Assembly (NCBI GenBank): GCA_964448615.1
Contig: CAYUWH010000021.1
Location: forward strand, 1-22,197
Direction of reading: 5' to 3'
Source of the DNA: CAYUWH01 sp964448615
GTDB lineage: Bacteria > Patescibacteriota > Gracilibacteria > Peribacterales > Peribacteraceae
Length of the DNA stretch: 22,197 nucleotides
The position numbers and the translations under genes are program-made. Shown here piece after piece: positions 6,474 to 13,245 of this stretch. How positions within the stretch are numbered: the first letter of the stretch is position 1; the number at the start of each line of letters is the position of its first letter. The notes beneath the pieces were generated by a model, which searched no databases, was not told the DNA's origin, and saw only the letters and a list, made by a program, of their open reading frames with translations.

Positions 6474-7084
6474 GCGCGACAGCCGCAACCCTCTCCCCCG
6501 CAGGCACACTCTTTTTTTGCGCGCTTCGTCTCTTCAAGATCCAACTTAAATCTCCCTTCGCGAAAATCAATCGTCGATCCGCCGATACGGGAAAGTGTGA
6601 GTGTAGTTGCGAAGAGACGTAACTCGGGAACTTCACGATGAAAGAAGACCTGACTTTCTTCTTCGGGCTCTTTGCGAAACTCCATGCAAAATCCTCCTGC
6701 TTCATCGGTTCCCACTTGCAACGCCTCCCCCGCCTTTCCTTCCGCCGTCGCAAGTTCGAGCAACGCAGATGCCGCCTCCTTGGTAATCGTCAGTTTCATC
6801 GGGCGGGGCGGCCGCGAACGGAGCAGATCGTTTAAATCATTGATAAGATCATCAAGCTCATCTTCCTGAAAGCCATGACTGAGATACCCCTCCTCCAATG
6901 TTTCGGACATATTCGCCGAACAGTTGAAGCAGTGCAGACCGTATTCCGCCAAGACACCCTCTGATTCGGGGAGCAATGAGACGATCTCCGCAACCGACAT
7001 GGATCGATGGATGCTTGGTAAAACCGCCGCTTTTTTCGCGGTTTTTTGGCGTCCTTTGGCTGGCGTACGGGAAGAACTTGCCAT
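6470..7084 (-). CDS. DUF1858 redox-disulfide domain fused to an IscA/HesB-like domain
   Basis: A 204-residue protein. Residues 1-25 are Lys/Ala-rich. Residues 28-90 match the DUF1858 type (MSVAEIV..., HCFNC with C52 and C55, then the LDDLINDLNDLL helix), which is linked to hybrid-cluster and redox proteins. Residues 96-204 resemble A-type Fe-S carriers (IscA/HesB): a KLTITKEAASAL start, GGFC with C133 where the family has GGCSG, and a C-terminal cysteine cluster C193, C195, C200, C202 in place of CGC. It probably carries or senses an Fe-S cluster in the cytoplasm. The fusion, the GGFC variant and the extra cysteines are unusual. The ATG at 7084 is preceded by an extended -10 ending 6 nt upstream. 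An in-frame extension to 7273 runs into the divergent protease gene and is rejected. Confidence 0.85.
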   Translation of the reverse strand: MASSSRTPAKGRQKTAKKAAVLPSIHRSMSVAEIVSLLPESEGVLAEYGLHCFNCSANMSETLEEGYLSHGFQEDELDDLINDLNDLLRSRPPRPMKLTITKEAASALLELATAEGKAGEALQVGTDEAGGFCMEFRKEPEEESQVFFHREVPELRLFATTLTLSRIGGSTIDFREGRFKLDLEETKRAKKECACGGEGCGCRA

Positions 7085-7090
7085 AAGCTC

Positions 7091-7099
7091 ATCGTAGCA
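7091..7099 (-). promoter_or_regulatory. extended -10 (TGC-TACGAT) for the DUF1858-IscA gene
   Basis: On the minus strand TGC (7099-7097) precedes TACGAT (7096-7091), 6 nt before the ATG at 7084. The intergenic gap to the divergent protease gene is only 16 bp, so the promoter lies entirely in that gap and the -35 region would lie inside the protease coding sequence. Confidence 0.5.
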
Positions 7100-7100
7100 T

Positions 7101-8363
7101 ATGTCTCCGTTGCAACGCTTCGTGTTCCTCGTCGGTTTGCCCGCTTTTACGCTTCTCCTCGGAGTACAGCTTGGATTTCGCTTGAGCGAGAATACGCGGC
7201 CGTCGGTGACTATCAGCATGCCGCCGAACAGCGTGGCATCGGCTTCCGGAAAGGTTCTCACAAATCCGCGCAAACAGGCGGATATCGATTTGGTGTGGGA
7301 CGTATGGGAAGTGCTGCTCAGCCGCTACATCGCGCCCGAGGAATTGGTGGATGACAAGATGATTCTTGGGGCGGCACAAGGACTCGTCGATTCCGTCGGC
7401 GATCCGTACACGGTCTTCATGTCTCCGAAAGAAAATACCGACTTCCGTCAGGCGCTCCAGGGCGAACTGCAAGGTATAGGAGCGGAATTATCGCAACGCG
7501 AGGAATCGGTGGTGATCGTCGCGCCGTTGAAAGGATCCCCCGCCCAGAAGGCTGGCATCATGCCCGAAGACGTCATCATCTCGATCAATGAGGAAGATGC
7601 AACCGGCCTTTCGCTCCAAGAAGTCGTGAAGCGCGTACGCGGGCCCAAGGGCACTAAAGTGACGCTCGGACTTCTGCGTGAAAGCAAAGTCGTCACCATC
7701 TCTGTGATCCGCGATGACATTCATGTTCCGAGCACGGAATCGAGCGTGAAGAAAACGGCAAAAGGAAACATCGGCTACTTGGCCATCAATCAATTCGGTG
7801 ACTCCACGATCGCGGAAGCGACCGGCAATCTTCGCGAGCTGATGAAGGAGGACTTGAAAGGATTGATCCTCGATCTGCGTTTCAACGGCGGCGGGTATTT
7901 GGACGGAGCGGATGATCTGACGTCACTCTTCCTCAAAGAAGGAATCATCGTCTCGGTAGCCGGACGCGACGGCCCGCCTCAAGTGCACCGCGTTTCCGGA
8001 AAAACCTTACTGCCGGATATTCCGATGGTTGTCCTCATTAACCAAGGCAGCGCGAGCGCCTCGGAAATCGTGGCAGGCGCCTTGCGAGACCACAAGCGCG
8101 CAACAGTGATCGGCATGAAGAGCTTCGGCAAGGGCACGGTACAGGAGGTAGTCGACTTGCCAGGCGGTTCCAGCTTACGTGTCACCATCGCAAAATGGCT
8201 CACGCCGGCGGGCCACAACATCGGCAAAGAAGGAATCCACCCCGACATTGTTGTGGATCGCACCACCGAGCAATTCAACAACAATGAAGATCCTCAGCTT
8301 GAAGCCGCATTGCAGTTTTTGACGGATGGGAAGGTGACAGTGAAGACGGGAACGGGGTCTTAA
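7101..8363 (+). CDS. ctpA: S41 family C-terminal processing protease (CtpA-like)
   Basis: A 420-residue protein. An N-terminal membrane anchor or signal (about residues 8-26) is followed by an S41 N-domain with DPYTVFMSP near 101, a PDZ domain (about 122-205, with the GIGAEL loop) and the protease core. The catalytic dyad is S319 in NQGSASASEI and K344 in SFGKGTVQ, at the family's usual 25-residue distance. FNGGGYLDGA near 261 forms the conserved Gly-rich segment. The enzyme should act outside the membrane, trimming protein C-termini, typically for envelope quality control or control of peptidoglycan hydrolases. It is divergent from the DUF1858-IscA gene by 16 bp. No Shine-Dalgarno is seen, and the only -10-like hexamer, TAAGCT (7084-7089), is weak. 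A heptad-repeat element follows the stop. Confidence 0.95.
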   Translation: MSPLQRFVFLVGLPAFTLLLGVQLGFRLSENTRPSVTISMPPNSVASASGKVLTNPRKQADIDLVWDVWEVLLSRYIAPEELVDDKMILGAAQGLVDSVGDPYTVFMSPKENTDFRQALQGELQGIGAELSQREESVVIVAPLKGSPAQKAGIMPEDVIISINEEDATGLSLQEVVKRVRGPKGTKVTLGLLRESKVVTISVIRDDIHVPSTESSVKKTAKGNIGYLAINQFGDSTIAEATGNLRELMKEDLKGLILDLRFNGGGYLDGADDLTSLFLKEGIIVSVAGRDGPPQVHRVSGKTLLPDIPMVVLINQGSASASEIVAGALRDHKRATVIGMKSFGKGTVQEVVDLPGGSSLRVTIAKWLTPAGHNIGKEGIHPDIVVDRTTEQFNNNEDPQLEAALQFLTDGKVTVKTGTGS

Positions 8364-8378
8364 CGAGTGGGTGGTCTG

Positions 8379-8436
8379 TAGTGAGTAGTGAGTAGTTTTT
8401 CAACATTTCTACTTACTATCAACTACTCACTACTCA
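8379..8436. repeat. heptad-periodic inverted repeat, element 3
   Basis: TAGTGAG, TAGTGAG, TAGTTTT at 8379-8399, a loop CAACATTT, then CTACTTA, CTATCAA, CTACTCA, CTACTCA at 8409-8436. The outer arms pair as a perfect inverted repeat. The left arm and loop are nearly identical to element 4 at 10499. It lies between the S41 protease stop and the RNase H promoter. Confidence 0.85.
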
Positions 8437-8456
8437 CTTTTCCAGGCAAGAATCAA

Positions 8457-8485
8457 CTGACAGACTCAGCAACTCGCCTTATACT
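8457..8485 (+). promoter_or_regulatory. promoter CTGACA-17-TATACT for the RNase H-like gene
   Basis: CTGACA at 8457-8462 and TATACT at 8480-8485 with an exact 17-nt spacer: a near-consensus sigma70-type promoter. The -10 ends 7 nt before the ATG at 8493, so the first transcribed base should be the A of the start codon or its neighbour. It is the best single case for a leaderless mRNA in the window. Confidence 0.85.
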
Positions 8486-8492
8486 CCCACCA

Positions 8493-9167
8493 ATGCTCCG
8501 TCTCCCGACTTCCCTCGAGCGCCGTCTCGCACAACTGTTCCCGCGTGCGAAGGATCGCGAGCACTTCATCGTGAAAACACTGCAGGATGCACTGGATTCG
8601 GCAGAGATTCATCCGGGAGAAGAACCGCTGCCCCCGACATCGGTGGGAGGAACGCTCCATCTTTTTTCCGACGGCGGCAGTCGTGGCAATCCGGGTGAAG
8701 CCGCCATCGCGGCGATTCTCGAAGATCCCAAAGAAGGCGAAGTGCTGAAGCAATACGCCGCTTGCATCGGCATCGAGACGAACAACGTGGCGGAGTATCG
8801 CGCCCTCATCGAAGGCTTGAAAATGTCGCGCGAATTCCAGCCGAGACGTTTGGTTTGTCACCTTGATTCCGAACTCGTCGTGCGCCAACTCAACGGTCAG
8901 TACCAGGTGAAGATGCCCGGACTCAAAACCTTCTTCGATGAAATTCAAGCGCTCGCCAAAGAATTCAATGACGTGGTGTTCGTCCACATTCCCCGCGCGG
9001 ACAATTATCGAGCGGATGCATTGGTCAACAAAGTCCTCGACGAAGCGAAGGGCTCCCGCGGTTCCCCGCGACCTGCAGCGCCGAATCAGCCGTCGCTCTT
9101 CCGGCAGAACGCGCAGCACTCGCCGCCTACCTGGCAACGCAGCGACGTGCACAACGGGAATTGGTAA
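8493..9167 (+). CDS. RNase HI-like protein
   Basis: A 224-residue protein. Residues 1-45 are a helical N-terminal extension. Residues 53-185 form an RNase H fold with all four catalytic acidic residues in family context: D60 in FSDGGSRGNPG, E101 in NNVAEYRAL, D125 in HLDSELVV and D175 in NYRADALVN. It should cleave RNA in RNA-DNA hybrids. The pattern is closest to the RnhA-like group with GGSRGNPG, often found with N- or C-terminal additions. The last 40 residues are Pro/Ser/Gln-rich and probably disordered. The ATG at 8493 is fixed by the promoter just upstream. The open frame extends 35 codons further up but only through the repeat element. Confidence 0.92.
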   Translation: MLRLPTSLERRLAQLFPRAKDREHFIVKTLQDALDSAEIHPGEEPLPPTSVGGTLHLFSDGGSRGNPGEAAIAAILEDPKEGEVLKQYAACIGIETNNVAEYRALIEGLKMSREFQPRRLVCHLDSELVVRQLNGQYQVKMPGLKTFFDEIQALAKEFNDVVFVHIPRADNYRADALVNKVLDEAKGSRGSPRPAAPNQPSLFRQNAQHSPPTWQRSDVHNGNW

Positions 9168-9175
9168 CTTTTCAG

Positions 9176-9203
9176 TTGCATTACCCTGCTAAGCCCCCAC
9201 AAT
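9176..9203 (+). promoter_or_regulatory. possible promoter TTGCAT-16-CACAAT for the VanW gene
   Basis: TTGCAT (9176-9181) and CACAAT (9198-9203) are 16 nt apart. The -10 box ends 6 nt before the GTG at 9210. Both hexamers are moderate matches, but the spacing repeats the leaderless arrangement seen at neighbouring genes. Confidence 0.35.
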
Positions 9204-9209
9204 ACGCCC

Positions 9210-10502
9210 GTGTCTCTCCGTCATAGTTTCCTCGGACTCTTCGGCCTCCTCGGACTCTTCGGTTTCTTCCCAGAGTCTCTTTCAGCACAAACCATCCCCG
9301 ATACCTTCACGCTGCGTCACCAACATCACCTGTTCGCCATTGCCGCGAAGGATCGTAAAACCTGGCAATCTCCCCAGGAAATCTGGCTCCTAAACGGACA
9401 GGAAATCACGCCGCCCTCTTCGTTGCTCGTAGACGGCGACAATCCTCCTCCCCTCCCCGAAGGCGTCGTGCGCTCGGTAAAAATCGGATGGAATATCAGC
9501 GCAATTCAAGCCACGCTCCTGCAAAAAGTCGCACCACTGCTGAACCGGAATCCGGGTGCGGTCACTATCCGCCGTTCGTCCGGCGCGGTTGTGTTTACCG
9601 GCGTGGGATTGCCGGGAAGAAAGCTGGACCTCACCGCATCGGCGGAACTGATCGCAAGAGGATTGGAACAGGGGGTCAGCGATGTATGGCTGGCGGTGGA
9701 AACCACTCCTCCATCCATCACGGTGCTGGATAGCGAACTTGCAACACTCGGGATCAAAGAAGTCGTCACGGTCGGCGAATCGGACATGAGCAACTCACCA
9801 CCCAATCGCATTTATAACATCGGAGTGGGCCTGAGGAAATTCAACGGACATTTGATCCAGCAAGGAGAAACATTTTCCTTCCTCAAAGTTCTTGGCCCGG
9901 TCGATGGCACCACGGGATACAAGAAAGAGCTGGTCATCAAAGGTGACAAGACCGTCCCGGACTTTGGCGGGGGACTGTGCCAAGTAAGCACGACTGCTTA
10001 TCGCGGCGTGTGGGAGTACGGCTTTCCCATCGTGAAGCGCCAGAACCACAGTTACGTCGTGAACCACTACACGCCCTACGGCACCGATGCGACGGTCTAT
10101 ACCTCGGGCCCGGATATGCAATTCCTTAACGACAGCCCCGGAGCGCTGTTGATGCAAACCTATCAGGAAGGAGACTTTGCGTACTTCATCTACTACGGCA
10201 CGCGCGATGATCGCTCGGCAAAAATCGTCGGGCCGTTCGTATGGGACAGGGTCTCGCCTCCTCCTTCAAAAACGGAATATACGACGGAAATCCCCGCCGG
10301 TACCAGGCGCAAGGTCGGCGATGCCGTGCCCGGTCTCAAGGCGATGTGGTATCGCATCGTGCAGAAAGACGGTGAAGAAACCATCGAGAGCGTCTTCTCA
10401 TGGTACTCCGCCCGTCCGCTCTTTTATCAAATCGGGGTGGAAGGATTGCCCACGGGCAGCGGAGAATTGCTTCAACCCGGTGACGTAGTTGGCAGTTTGT
10501 AG
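9210..10502 (+). CDS. exported VanW-domain protein
   Basis: A 430-residue protein with a GTG start. A hydrophobic signal peptide rich in Leu, Phe and Gly (cleavage likely near LSAQ, residues 24-27) is followed by an N-terminal region of about 170 residues. The VanW domain spans about 195-335: NRIYNIGVGLRKFNG, GETFSF, the GGGLCQVSTTAY motif and a distal NHYTPYGTDATVY. The C-terminal 90 residues look like a G5-type or related beta domain, but I am not sure. VanW proteins occur at the cell envelope and their reaction is not established. The signal peptide is encoded by an 18-nt tandem duplication. The last residues and the stop codon lie inside heptad element 4. The gene is convergent with recO. 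Confidence 0.9.
   Translation: MSLRHSFLGLFGLLGLFGFFPESLSAQTIPDTFTLRHQHHLFAIAAKDRKTWQSPQEIWLLNGQEITPPSSLLVDGDNPPPLPEGVVRSVKIGWNISAIQATLLQKVAPLLNRNPGAVTIRRSSGAVVFTGVGLPGRKLDLTASAELIARGLEQGVSDVWLAVETTPPSITVLDSELATLGIKEVVTVGESDMSNSPPNRIYNIGVGLRKFNGHLIQQGETFSFLKVLGPVDGTTGYKKELVIKGDKTVPDFGGGLCQVSTTAYRGVWEYGFPIVKRQNHSYVVNHYTPYGTDATVYTSGPDMQFLNDSPGALLMQTYQEGDFAYFIYYGTRDDRSAKIVGPFVWDRVSPPPSKTEYTTEIPAGTRRKVGDAVPGLKAMWYRIVQKDGEETIESVFSWYSARPLFYQIGVEGLPTGSGELLQPGDVVGSL
9231..9266 (+). repeat. 18-nt tandem duplication in the VanW signal peptide
   Basis: CTCGGACTCTTCGGCCTC (9231-9248) is followed directly by CTCGGACTCTTCGGTTTC (9249-9266), with 16 of 18 bases identical. The units encode LGLFGL and LGLFGF, lengthening the hydrophobic core of the signal peptide. 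The 15-mer TCCTCGGACTCTTCG recurs at 19199-19213 in the terminator behind rpsR. Confidence 0.75.
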
Positions 10503-10549
10503 TGAGTAGTGAGTAGCTTTCAACATTTCTACTCACTACTCAGTTGTTA
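10485..10549. repeat. heptad-periodic inverted repeat, element 4
   Basis: GTAGTTG, GCAGTTT, GTAGTGA, GTAGTGA, GTAGCTT run at 10485-10519, a loop TCAACATTT, then CTACTCA, CTACTCA, GTTGTTA at 10529-10549. The first two units lie in the VanW coding end and the third holds its TAG stop. The right side abuts the recO stop (10551-10553). The arm and loop match element 3 almost base for base. Confidence 0.85.
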
Positions 10550-10550
10550 G

Positions 10551-11174
10551 TTACCAACTAGCTAACGGTTTTTTCAAATGATCCTCAAGAACTGCGTGCA
10601 CGAATGTGCGAAGCGGAGCGGGGTCCGCAAGTTCGGCACAAAGTACATCGATCGTCTGCTCTTGCGCGCACCGCCTGACGAATGCTTTGGCCTCAGGAGG
10701 GAGCAGCGCGAACCGGCGATCCTCTTCGCGCGCGGGCAGCAAACCCAACACCTGCAAGAGGCACAGTGCGAACGGTAACGATGCATCGCATCCCGGCACC
10801 GTGGCCGCATGAAGAAAATTCAATAACAATTCAAACACATCGCGTAACGGTTCTTCATCCTCCGTAAGAGCCAACACCAGTTCCGCTCCACGCTGAAGGC
10901 GTGCAAAAACCTCGTACTCACCGTAATCCAACGTATGATTCCCGATCGATGACGCGGAGGTAATGGTCATCGAGTGATCGGTTTCCACCAATTCCAAACG
11001 CGCATGCGAAAACGGAAGCAGCGAACCGCCCATGCGGCTCTGCATTTTGCGAACGCCGCGGGCGCGGGCGGCAACCCTCCCTCGCTGGCGCGTGAAGAGA
11101 ATGCAAAAACGATCCGCTTCGCCAATGTCGAAGCTCCGGAGCACGATGGCCTCGTATGTTTGCGCTCTCGCCAT
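10551..11174 (-). CDS. recO: DNA repair protein RecO
   Basis: A 207-residue protein, slightly shorter than the usual 230-250. The N-terminal OB-fold has the family signature: EAIVLRSFDIGEADR, then the LFTRQRGRVAARARGVRK strand-turn and GGSLLPFSHARLEL. The rest is the helical RecO C-domain, without an evident four-Cys zinc site. RecO loads RecA onto SSB-coated single strands together with RecR. I chose the ATG at 11174, seven bases after the ftsX stop. A GTG at 11189 overlapping ftsX by 8 bases would add five residues and has AGGA 3 nt upstream. Either way it is translated from the ftsX message. Its stop lies at the edge of heptad element 4. Confidence 0.93.
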   Translation of the reverse strand: MARAQTYEAIVLRSFDIGEADRFCILFTRQRGRVAARARGVRKMQSRMGGSLLPFSHARLELVETDHSMTITSASSIGNHTLDYGEYEVFARLQRGAELVLALTEDEEPLRDVFELLLNFLHAATVPGCDASLPFALCLLQVLGLLPAREEDRRFALLPPEAKAFVRRCAQEQTIDVLCAELADPAPLRTFVHAVLEDHLKKPLASW

Positions 11175-11181
11175 GAGAGCA

Positions 11182-12138
11182 TCATGCACGAATCCTATAC
11201 GGACTCCAGCTTTTCAGGGCAATGACGGCTCCGAGCAAGCCGATACACGGAAGCAGAACGACCTCCATCAAGGCGATCAGCGGAAACACGATCAACAAGA
11301 GCGGCATGATGTACGCGCGCGCCTCCGCAAGCGCCCCGCCTGTTGCCAGAGCAGGAATCAGGAGCGGCAATGAAAAGAGGAGGAAGAACGTCCCGATGAA
11401 GCCTGCGATCAATGCCACGATCAAGAGAGCGCCGATCTCCGCGGTAAACGGCAGTAAAATCTGCGCGGCCGATGCCCCCATCGCACGCTGCATGTCCAAC
11501 TCCTCTCTGCGCTCTTCGGTTCTCCGCACGGCAAGATCCACTATAATGCCAAGCAAGGCAGCAAGCGCGATCCACAACACCATCCATGCCAAGGACGTGA
11601 CGGAACGGGACACAGCTACATAATTGCCCATCTGTTGCTGCTGCACAGCCGCGGATGTCTGGAACGAAGGACCCACGACGCCCTTCCAGGCCGGCTGATT
11701 GATGAACCCAACGAATGCTTCAAACGAATTGAGCGACGTGAGCACAACAGAGAAGGTATCTGGAAACGGGTTGGCAAGCGCGAAGTTCTCAAGTGATTGC
11801 ACGAGAGCGGGATCACGCAATTTCTCCATTTCATAGGCTTTCTCTTTAGGGATGTATGTCACTTGCTCCACATACGGCAATTCTTTCAAAGCGGCATACA
11901 ACTCTTGAATGCCCTGAGAAGTTGCGCCTTGCACGACTTCTACATGAAATCCTGCTTTCGCATTGAGCAACTGCTGGATGCCGCTCAGGGCGAGCATTGC
12001 AACGATCAGCAATTGCAGCAGTAACATGACCAAACACAGCATCACGAATGTCGACCGCCAGCGGCGCTCCCGGCTGAACACGCTGAAGCCTTGGATCACC
12101 GAGCGCCGGAGCAATGCCGTCCTGTCCATCGAAAGCAT
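11182..12138 (-). CDS. ftsX: cell division protein FtsX (permease-like)
   Basis: A 318-residue protein with FtsX topology: a cytoplasmic N-terminus, a first membrane helix (about 30-54), an extracellular domain (about 60-175, with the VEQVTYIPKEKAYE region typical of FtsX) and three further helices with FtsX-type cytoplasmic loops (RRTEERREELDMQRAMGAS). FtsX works with the ATPase FtsE to activate peptidoglycan hydrolases during division. No ftsE is seen next to it; a TPR gene and a pilin-like gene lie upstream instead. The start was set at the ATG at 12138, because TATACT ends 7 nt upstream of it. An ATG ten codons earlier lies upstream of that box. recO follows directly and is probably in the same transcript. 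Confidence 0.9.
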   Translation of the reverse strand: MLSMDRTALLRRSVIQGFSVFSRERRWRSTFVMLCLVMLLLQLLIVAMLALSGIQQLLNAKAGFHVEVVQGATSQGIQELYAALKELPYVEQVTYIPKEKAYEMEKLRDPALVQSLENFALANPFPDTFSVVLTSLNSFEAFVGFINQPAWKGVVGPSFQTSAAVQQQQMGNYVAVSRSVTSLAWMVLWIALAALLGIIVDLAVRRTEERREELDMQRAMGASAAQILLPFTAEIGALLIVALIAGFIGTFFLLFSLPLLIPALATGGALAEARAYIMPLLLIVFPLIALMEVVLLPCIGLLGAVIALKSWSPYRIRA

Positions 12139-12145
12139 GTTGAAC

Positions 12146-12151
12146 AGTATA
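12146..12151 (-). promoter_or_regulatory. -10 box (TATACT) for ftsX-recO
   Basis: TATACT on the minus strand (12151-12146) ends 7 nt before the ftsX ATG at 12138. No clear -35 is present. It rules out the ATG at 12168 if this promoter is the one used. Confidence 0.55.
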
Positions 12152-12183
12152 CGGTTTTCTTCACACATGCATGAAACGTTCTC

Positions 12184-12780
12184 TCAGCCTTGCAACTCTT
12201 TTTCAAAGCGGCTCACCGCTGCGATGCATTCCTTCGCACGCGGGTTCATCGGGTCCAAATCAAGCGCACGGAGAAACAGCGCTTTTGCCTTCGCGAAATT
12301 CTTCATATCGAGATACGCCACGCCCAAGTCGCAAAGCGTCAGCGTGCTGTCGCTATCGAGGTTCAGCGCGCGCTCCAGAGTCACAACCCCCTGCGGGCGC
12401 TCGCCTTTGTTAAACAACACCCATCCGAGACAGCGCAAAATTTCCGGATTATTCGGCTTCAAACGGTTCGCTTCTTTGAGATGCTTGAGCGCCTCTTCCC
12501 AATTGCGTTCATGCGAACGCACGAACCCGAGGATGTAGTAGCCCGTATAGCTGGAGGCATCCATATCCACCGCCTGCTTGGCGGCGGTTTCGGCGCGGTC
12601 AAACCGCTCAAGGCTCAGCTCGTTGTCGGCAATCTCTTCGAGAGCCGATACGTTGGAGGGATCTTCAAGGAGCAATCCTTCGAGAATCGTAATCGCCTCG
12701 GCGTGCTTGCCGGACAGCTTCAATTGCTCAGCCTGCTCCAATCGCTCCAGGACATCGGGGGGAAGTTTTCCGTCGGTCAT
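12184..12780 (-). CDS. tetratricopeptide repeat protein
   Basis: A 198-residue protein without a signal peptide or membrane segment. It consists of about five TPR-type helical pairs, for example at about 11-44, 45-78, 79-112, 113-146 and 147-180. Consensus residues include GKHAEAI, WEEALKHLKEANRLKPNN and FAKAKALFLRALDLDPMNPRAKE. It is probably a cytoplasmic scaffold or adaptor; its partner is unknown. It lies 45 bp upstream of ftsX on the same strand, but each gene has its own -10 box. The ATG at 12780 has TAGAAT ending 6 nt upstream and no Shine-Dalgarno. Confidence 0.9.
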   Translation of the reverse strand: MTDGKLPPDVLERLEQAEQLKLSGKHAEAITILEGLLLEDPSNVSALEEIADNELSLERFDRAETAAKQAVDMDASSYTGYYILGFVRSHERNWEEALKHLKEANRLKPNNPEILRCLGWVLFNKGERPQGVVTLERALNLDSDSTLTLCDLGVAYLDMKNFAKAKALFLRALDLDPMNPRAKECIAAVSRFEKELQG

Positions 12781-12786
12781 GGACGG

Positions 12787-12792
12787 ATTCTA
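12787..12792 (-). promoter_or_regulatory. -10 box (TAGAAT) for the TPR gene
   Basis: TAGAAT on the minus strand (12792-12787) is 6 nt before the ATG at 12780. A T-rich run lies further upstream but gives no clear -35 match. Confidence 0.45.
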
Positions 12793-12837
12793 GAGCAAAC
12801 TGAGGCGAAAAAAAGGGGTTTGCAGGGGATTTTGGTC

Positions 12838-12871
12838 CCCTCTCCCCCAGGGAGAGGGTCAGGGTGAGGGG
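12838..12871. repeat. REP-like palindrome CCCTCTCCC/GGGAGAGGG
   Basis: CCCTCTCCC (12838-12846), loop CCA, GGGAGAGGG (12850-12858), followed by TCAGGGTGAGGGG to 12871. It ends 2 bp from the stop of the pilin-like gene. The same form, including the trailing GGGTGAGGG, recurs at 20314-20348. Such palindromes are widely dispersed in bacterial genomes. Confidence 0.8.
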
Positions 12872-12873
12872 CC

Positions 12874-13209
12874 TCACACGTAAATGAAGTAGAACACCGT
12901 TCTCAAAATCGCATACGACCCCAGCACCACCGCCATACCGATAATACCGTTGATCATGAAGTTTTTGCCTTTTGTCACAGCATCCGCCTCTCCGCGCGAG
13001 AATGTGATGAAGAATGCCCCGACAATAAACATGGCCGTCGCCAAGAACACGATCGCTCCCGCCATATAATTGATAATCGCCACCAGTACCTGTGATACAT
13101 TTCGCGACGTTCCCATTCCCAACGAAAGCGTGCGCCCCTGGGCCAGAACACTGGCGGGCAGGAGGGCAAGGAGGAAGCCAATGAGGCTAAAACGTGTGAA
13201 TCGAGCCAT
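12874..13209 (-). CDS. TrbC/VirB2-like (T4SS pilin-type) small membrane protein
   Basis: A 111-residue protein with a cleavable signal peptide (cut likely after VLAQ, near residue 24) and two membrane helices at about 42-68 and 86-109. A polar loop, SRGEADAVTKGKNFMING, separates them. This layout, with a KGK..ING turn before the second helix, is typical of TrbC/VirB2-like and CPR T4SS pilin families. No other secretion genes are in the window, so a pilus role is inference; a small membrane protein of another function is possible. The ATG at 13209 has an extended -10 ending 6 nt upstream. It is divergent from the PBP gene. Confidence 0.65.
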   Translation of the reverse strand: MARFTRFSLIGFLLALLPASVLAQGRTLSLGMGTSRNVSQVLVAIINYMAGAIVFLATAMFIVGAFFITFSRGEADAVTKGKNFMINGIIGMAVVLGSYAILRTVFYFIYV

Positions 13210-13215
13210 CGAGAC

Positions 13216-13224
13216 AGTATAGCA
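13216..13224 (-). promoter_or_regulatory. extended -10 (TGC-TATACT) for the pilin-like gene
   Basis: On the minus strand TGC (13224-13222) is followed by TATACT (13221-13216), 6 nt before the ATG at 13209. It is a strong extended -10 match and another leaderless candidate. Confidence 0.65.
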
Positions 13225-13245
13225 TAAAAAACCCTGCTTTGCACA

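Noticed and set aside
7085..7273. N-terminal extension of the DUF1858-IscA gene
   Set aside because: It is antisense to the start of the S41 protease and unlike the family; the ATG at 7084 has a promoter.
8466..9152. 228-codon open frame on the minus strand
   Set aside because: It is antisense to the RNase H-like gene, whose four catalytic residues confirm the sense frame.
8379..10549. CRISPR array
   Set aside because: The repeat units are 7 nt, tandem without spacers, and arranged as inverted repeats; there are no cas genes.
12190..12867. 225-codon open frame on the plus strand
   Set aside because: It is antisense to the TPR gene, runs through the REP palindrome and shows no domain.
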